From Microstegium vimineum (Eukaryota > Streptophyta > Magnoliopsida > Poales > Poaceae), in NCBI GenBank assembly GCA_022036555.1, contig CM039139.1, positions 11,670,931 to 11,734,930 on the forward strand: 64,000 nt of DNA. Reading direction: 5' to 3'. The notes under the pieces were generated by a model. That model was not told the origin of the DNA. It saw nothing but the letters and a program-made list of their open reading frames with translations, and did no database searches. Each line of letters opens with the position of its first letter. Position 1 is the first letter of the stretch. Shown piece after piece: positions 58,649-64,000 of this stretch. Position numbers and translations under genes: made by a program.

Positions 58649-58906
58649 CTTCCTCTGTCAAAAAAAAAAAAAATCGTTCTCGCTTCCAAAAAGTCAACAG
58701 TTTTTTACTTTGATCAACTATATTTAATAAAATATTAATATTTATGATACATAATTAGTATCATTAGGTAGATTTTTTAATATACTTTCATAATAAACTT
58801 ATTTGGAGATATAAATGTTACACGTATTTTCTATAAATCTAGTCAAAGTTGAGAAAGTTTAACCAACACGATTCTCATAGCGACACTATTTTTAGGACGG
58901 AGGGAG
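58649..58906. mobile_element. Stowaway MITE (256 bp type, inverted)
   Basis: 258 bp. Ends CTTCCTCTGTC and GGACGGAGGGAG, flanked by TA on both sides. The complement follows 50789-51044. A worn third copy is at about 58985-59180. Confidence 0.82.
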
Positions 58907-58984
58907 TATGTAAAGAGTAAACATGACGTCTAAGGTCAAAAGACATGGTGTTATGTTTGGAAGCCCTATGACACACGCTTATTA

Positions 58985-60104
58985 ACGCTAATTTTTACTA
59001 GATTTGTATAAAATATTAATAATATTTATATTTCTAAATACATTTGTTATGAAAATTAATACTTCTAATAATAGTAGTTATATCTTATAAATATTAATAT
59101 TTTTAAATATATTTAGCTAAAATTAAGTATGTATATCAATTTTCGAGAAGCGAGAATAATAACTGAAAAGGGACAGAGGGGGTTTGTCGGCGCAGTTGAG
59201 CTCTAACCCAGACCCTTTGCTCTTATCCAGATTTGTTCAACTAGTTCCGACCAAAATTCAAAATCCCAACTATTTTAGATTCCAAATCCAGAATGTAAAA
59301 TATTTTGGTGGGGTTTTAGTTCCAACTAAAATTTGCCTTCTAATGATGAGGATTGTGAGGATGACAAACAAACCAATGTAAAGATTCCCTTATTTTAGTC
59401 TCTTGAGCAGAGATCACATGTTTGCGGTGGTTTGCATTGGGAAAAAACATCTATATGCAACTTCTCTATCTAGGTGACATACTTGCAACTATTGTTTGAA
59501 GCCATAGCACAAAAATGAGGCTATATTATTTTACATAAAAGTTGAAAATGTGGAAAGGAAAACCAAATATATTATCTGATCGCTTTTCAAGAGCTTAAAG
59601 TGTAAGAGACCAACAAACTTGAAAGGTAATATACAAGATACGTAAGTACGTAACTTCGTATGGGTGGTCGGCGAAATATCCAAGCCTATCATGCCCCATA
59701 ATGATCAATGCATTGGTCTTCATAGGTTACAAGTTTTGAATTGTGTGCATAAAACGATATGCTCCCCAGGGCGTGGTAGCAAAAATACGAGGAACATGCC
59801 TTACTAAAAAAAAATTATCTATACCAAAGAAAAAATTATATATTAGGCTTTTTTGTCATAAGACTAGCCACAACATAGACGATGCTAAAATTATCATGCT
59901 CATACTATCTCTTCCGATATTTTTTAAACCATAGTGCACACTGTGTCAGCATCAATACTAAATTCATGTGGGACCGACTCAACATTATAGATTCTTTGAT
60001 ATCTCTCCCATTTACGTGAGAAGAAAATAGTAGTTTATTCAATGAGTATCTATGCATGAAGATGACTCGGGTAGGATGTTTTTTGTTCCAGTATCGCCTC
60101 CGCC
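58985..60104. other. Intergenic with worn MITE pieces
   Basis: 58985-59180 is a decayed copy of the 256-bp Stowaway family (ends near GAGAAGCGAGAATAATAACTG). The rest shows no gene. Confidence 0.45.
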
Positions 60105-60107
60105 TAC

Positions 60108-60235
60108 GGTCTTGTTTGGATGCACATGTATCTCCCTTAAACCACATGTGTTGGAGTGTATTTAAACTAACTTTCACTCCAATACACTTCAATCCATATG
60201 GTTTGAGGCCAATACATACACATCTAAAGAAGGTC
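60108..60235. mobile_element. Tourist-like MITE
   Basis: 128 bp. Ends GGTCTTGTTTGGATGCACATG and the complement of ATACACATCTAAAGAAGGTC, flanked by TAC on both sides. Confidence 0.75.
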
Positions 60236-60238
60236 TAC

Positions 60239-61097
60239 AGTGAAATGCTTTGATTCCTCTCTCTGTTCAGGCATCAGTTGCACTTGCACATCAGATTCTA
60301 GCTAGTTTAACGAACAACACACAAAGATCACTATGTATCCATTTTTCCCGTTTGTTAGGCCTTGAGAGTCAGAGAGTGTAAAATAAATCCACAGTATTCA
60401 GCCTTGGACTTAGAGACTATAAAATAATATCCGGCATAAATGTTGCAGATGCCAGACATCATCGTCATTTTATACAAAAAAAATAGGGCAGTTACATTTT
60501 TCCATCTAAAAAGTAGATGCACCAAACCATCAATTTAATAAACTCTGGTTAGGATAACAATAATAGTCATTGGATTTATTTTGTTTTATAAGCTTTACCA
60601 CATCAGCCATTATGAAAAGTAGTATAAATTCATTGTGTATAATTTGAGGTATAGAAAATTTAGAGGTTACTTAAAACTACATTTCATAAACTAGTAGTGG
60701 TTAATTTAGAGGGGGTGCATTGGTCTTGTGGATATATAATCGAACTCGCTATTTTTAGTTTTGGAGGTTTTTGGTAAGCCGTGCTTCCACGAACCGGTTG
60801 GTTGGAAGTGATGAGTAAATGTGAGTTCGAGAATATAAGTTTATAATACTCCTATTTTGCTTGTTTTGTGAAAGCAAGAATATTGGTGAGACAAAAAATA
60901 GAAAATTAAAACAACTCCCACCAATCCTTCCCTGGGCGAGGGGTAATGACTAATGAATGTACCTTTACCGTTTACCATGTGTTGCGATATCATTTTTCAT
61001 TTAAAGACCCACACACCAAACAGAAGGATAAATTATCTTTTAAACACCTATTCCCACTCATGAATTGAAAAGGGGATTATGACTAAAAAAAATCAAA
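60239..61097. other. Intergenic, no gene seen
   Basis: AT-rich. Nothing recognised. Confidence 0.5.
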
Positions 61098-61481
61098 TTT
61101 CAACCCCAACGGTTTTGCAAATGGACTTGACATTCTTGTTTTTGCAAAAAAAAAAAATATCTCGTATCCAACGATTTGATAAATGAGTTTGACATTTTTG
61201 TTATCCAACGGTTTGATAAATGGGCTTGACATTTTTGTTAACTTGACAAACACGGTGTGATATTTGATATATATGTCAAACTACGATTCACTTGGCAATC
61301 GCCCCACGCGCTACTCCCGCGGGATATTTCCCCCTCGCGCGTACAATTTTTAGGTTTGTCAAGTGAATAATGGAAAACCGTTAGAGATTGACTTTTTTTT
61401 TATCTTTGTCATATTCATTTAGGACTTGGCAAATTTCTAATTTTGCTAAATAAAAAAATGCAAAACTATTGGAGTTGCTTA
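61098..61481. mobile_element. MITE of the GAGCAACTCCAACAG family, worn
   Basis: The left part (CAACCCCAACGGTTTTGC) and the right end (GCAAAACTATTGGAGTTGCT) are inverted repeats of the family. The interior follows 52299-52642 in reverse (GCAATCGCCCCACGCGCTAC, the complement of part of 52460-52490), with a local duplication of the AACGGTTTGATAAATG segment. Confidence 0.7.
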
Positions 61482-62195
61482 GTTTTATTTTACCAACTAT
61501 CGCCCGTATAGTTGCCAAAACACACCGTTACTGCATTAGTTCAACAGTGGACAGGTGGATTCAATGATATCCGAGTGCTCTTGATGCACAGAACGTTAGC
61601 ATCTTCAGTGGTTTGAAAATTGAAAATGCGAGGATCCTCTTCCTAAAGTTCTGCGCATAGTGTGGTACCCCTACCTCCCTGGGCCCTGGCTTGGACTTGG
61701 GCAAAGACAACGCGGTAGACGACAGACAAACGGCACACCTCACTTGAATTCACGAATTCTTGGTTACCCATGCGTGACCATTCTTAATTTCTCTGCTTGC
61801 CGTCTACGACTACGACGAAACGGATTAAGCGAAGCAGGTGTGTGTGTGTGTCCAGAACTCCACATACGTAAGCCAGTGCTGCGAGCCTGCGACTGCGAGG
61901 GCGACACGAGCTCCACTGGCCAAGTTGTACACCAACCTCTGGTCTTCGGTCAATTTCCAGCGTGCTCCACTGCCCATGCGCCGCCAATCTCCGACCGTAT
62001 ACCAGATTTAACAAAGACAGCACTGAATACTTATTTTGCAGGGGAGCGACAGCACTGAATACTTGACCGTGTCCGTGCGCGTTCGGAGTTCCCTGACCCG
62101 TGAGCTCCGCATAAGTACGAGAGAAACGACGAATAATTCAGGGTAAACAGCTAGTAAGCATTGCGGCCATTACCATACAGCACGCGCGGGCGTAT
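61482..62195. other. Upstream region of the S-receptor kinase
   Basis: No TATA box that I trust. A short (GT)n lies at 61842-61853. Chance ORFs only. Confidence 0.45.
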
Positions 62196-64000
62196 ATGTG
62201 TTCGTGGCGCCACCTTGCTCTGCTCTTCTTTCTCGCGTGCTTGTTCCGGAGGCCGTGCTCATCTGCCGCGGCGAGCGACACGCTCTCCGCAGGAGAATCT
62301 CTCACCGGAAACCGGACGCTGGTATCGGCGGGAGGGGAGTTCGAGCTGGGCTTCTTCTCCCCGGCGGGAAACCCCGGCCACTACGTCGGGATATGGTACA
62401 GGCGGATCCCGGGACGGACTGTCATCTGGGTGATGAACAGAGACTCCCCGGTCACCGACCCGTCGTCCGCGGAGCTAACCGTGTCGTCTCGGGACGGCAG
62501 CCTACTCCTCCTCCTCCTCCTAGCGGGAAACCAGTCGAAGGAGAAGATTTGGTCATCCAACTCGACACGTCCGTGCGACGAAGCAGGCACGGCCGTGGCG
62601 GTGCTCCTCGACACCGGGAACTTGGTCCTGCGTGACCGGTGCCGGCGGGGCGGCAACTCGCCGGCGATCATTTGGCAGAGCTTCGAGCACCCGACCGACA
62701 CGCTGGTGCCAGGCGGCTGGGTGGGGCTGAACAGGAGCACCGGCGCGTACCAGGCGCTCCGGTCGTGGCGGAGCGCCACCGACCCGTCCACGGGGCTGTA
62801 CACGGACCGGGTCGACCCGCACGGATCGGCCCAGTACGTCTTCCTGTGGAACGGCACGACCGTGTACCACCGGATCGGCACCTGGAACGGGCGGTACTTC
62901 GTCCCCATCCCCGAGATGGGCACGTCGCCGGCCAAGTACACGTTCGCCTTCGTCAACAGCAGCGACGAGGTGAGCTACTCGTTCCGCGTCGTCGACCCGT
63001 CGACCGTCTCGAGAATGGTGATGAGCCCTCACGGGCAGCTCACCATGTACGACTGGTCCGACGCGTCCCGGCAGTGGCTGCTGCACTGGGCGACCCCCAC
63101 GTCGCAGTGCGACGTGTACTCCGTCTGCGGGCCGTTCGGCCTCTGCGACGTGTCCAGCTCGCAGTACTGCCGGTGCTTGCCGGGGTTCGAGCCCGTGGCG
63201 CTGGGGGACTGGGTCAACCAGCTCTGGAGCGCCGGCTGCGCGAGGAAGACGAACTTGCAGTGCGGCGGCAACGCGCCAGCGCCATCGACGGATGGGTTTC
63301 TCCCTCTGCAAAATGTCCAGCTGCCCGGCGGCTATTCCCCGGCGGCGGATGCGGGCAGCTCCGGAGACTGTGCGTCGGCGTGCCTGAGAAACTGCTCCTG
63401 CACGGCTTACGCTTACAGAGGAGACGGCTGCTTGGTGTGGGACGGTGACCTTCGGAACGTTCAGCAGCTCTCCGTCGGCGATGCCGGGGCTTCTACTCTG
63501 TTCCTCAGAGTCGCCGCCGCCGACCTTGTGGCTGCAACTGCAAACCAGAGAGATGGTCGTTTTCCCGTCCTTGGCGTGTCCTCTGCTATTGTTCTCGCGA
63601 TACTCTGCCTTCTGCTGCTCTTCGTTCTTGCCAGGGCTCGACTTCGACGCCGTGACGAGACCGTGCACCATGACGGCTCTCTCCTCGTGTTCAGCTACGG
63701 TTACCTCGCACGGTGCACGAACAACTACTCACAGAAGCTGGGGATGGGCAGCTTCGGCTCCGTGTACCGAGGGACGCTCCCTGACCACACCGCGGTAGCC
63801 GTGAAGCGGCTCGAGGGTTCTTCCGCGCAGGGGGAGAAGCAGTTCCGCACCGAGGTCAGGACGCTGGGCACGATCCAGCACGTCAACCTCGTCCGTCTCC
63901 GAGGGTTCTGCGCCACGAGGCACGAGAGGCTCCTGGTCTACGACTACATGCCCAACGGCTCCCTGGCGTCCGTGCTGTCGGGCCACGGCTTCAGGCTGCT
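62196..64000 (+). CDS. G-type lectin S-receptor-like Ser/Thr kinase (partial, runs off the window)
   Basis: Open from the ATG at 62196 to the edge: 601 codons, no stop, no intron. The signal peptide is about residues 1-26. The bulb-type mannose-binding lectin domain covers roughly 24-150 (LVSAGGEFELGFFSP, YVGIWYRRIPG, LLDTGNLVLRD, IWQSFEHPTDTLVPG). The S-locus glycoprotein region follows, with an EGF-like cysteine cluster near 305-335 (CDVYSVCGPFGLCD) and a PAN/apple domain near 365-430 (CASACLRNCSCTAYAY). A transmembrane helix is at about 456-483. The kinase begins with the glycine loop GMGSFGSV (516-523) and the ATP-binding Lys537 in VAVKRL; the catalytic HRD and DFG motifs lie beyond the window. 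It would sit at the plasma membrane and pass on a surface signal; the ligand is unknown. The lectin block usually reads WVANRDSPV but here is WVMNRDSPV. A nearby TGF-like frame is not involved. Confidence 0.93.
   Translation, partial: MCSWRHLALLFFLACLFRRPCSSAAASDTLSAGESLTGNRTLVSAGGEFELGFFSPAGNPGHYVGIWYRRIPGRTVIWVMNRDSPVTDPSSAELTVSSRDGSLLLLLLLAGNQSKEKIWSSNSTRPCDEAGTAVAVLLDTGNLVLRDRCRRGGNSPAIIWQSFEHPTDTLVPGGWVGLNRSTGAYQALRSWRSATDPSTGLYTDRVDPHGSAQYVFLWNGTTVYHRIGTWNGRYFVPIPEMGTSPAKYTFAFVNSSDEVSYSFRVVDPSTVSRMVMSPHGQLTMYDWSDASRQWLLHWATPTSQCDVYSVCGPFGLCDVSSSQYCRCLPGFEPVALGDWVNQLWSAGCARKTNLQCGGNAPAPSTDGFLPLQNVQLPGGYSPAADAGSSGDCASACLRNCSCTAYAYRGDGCLVWDGDLRNVQQLSVGDAGASTLFLRVAAADLVAATANQRDGRFPVLGVSSAIVLAILCLLLLFVLARARLRRRDETVHHDGSLLVFSYGYLARCTNNYSQKLGMGSFGSVYRGTLPDHTAVAVKRLEGSSAQGEKQFRTEVRTLGTIQHVNLVRLRGFCATRHERLLVYDYMPNGSLASVLSGHGFRL

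Overview
The window is nuclear DNA of a grass. The coding regions are GC-rich with short introns, the transposons are grass types (SIRE/Maximus copia, a Reina-like chromovirus, Stowaway and Tourist MITEs), and the protein at 12665-14256 is a close match to maize MS45 as I remember it. That match suggests Andropogoneae (sorghum, sugarcane, Miscanthus or a relative). No species is named by the sequence itself.

Layout. (1) 1-12.4 kb: unrecognised DNA split by a complete but decayed 10-kb SIRE-type copia element on the minus strand (1337-11308), with both LTRs and a 5-bp target duplication. (2) 12.6-24.2 kb, the gene-dense part: Ms45 (+, four exons), SF3A2 (+, seven exons), a mitochondrial phosphate carrier (-, six exons), and the GRAS regulator NSP2 (-, one exon). 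(3) 24.6-49 kb: gene-free, with MITEs, LINE remnants, a 5.3-kb Reina-like Ty3/gypsy element (34170-39476) nested inside a Stowaway MITE, an old local duplication, and a TRIM-like cluster. (4) 49.3-58 kb: an intronless AP2/ERF gene (+) and VPS9A (-, five exons). (5) 58-64 kb: more MITEs, then an intronless G-type lectin S-receptor kinase (+) that runs off the right edge.

The genes are not an operon and do unrelated jobs: anther wall or exine formation (MS45), splicing (SF3A2), mitochondrial phosphate import, symbiosis and strigolactone signalling (NSP2), transcription (ERF), endosomal Rab5 activation (VPS9A) and surface perception (S-RLK). As I recall it, the order VPS9A - ERF - NSP2 - phosphate carrier - MS45 matches a stretch of rice chromosome 3, so the framework is conserved and the 24.6-49 kb gap is expansion by transposons.

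I found no convincing previously undescribed system. The observations most worth checking are the miR171h-type site kept inside NSP2, the diverged direct duplication at 39.6/43.6 kb, an intron-retention form of the phosphate carrier with a built-in stop, TAG stops at glutamine positions in the Reina element, TCCGGA palindrome clusters in the copia LTRs, and the chained and inverted TRIM LTRs. Exon boundaries were read by eye from splice consensus, reading phase and family conservation, not from transcripts.
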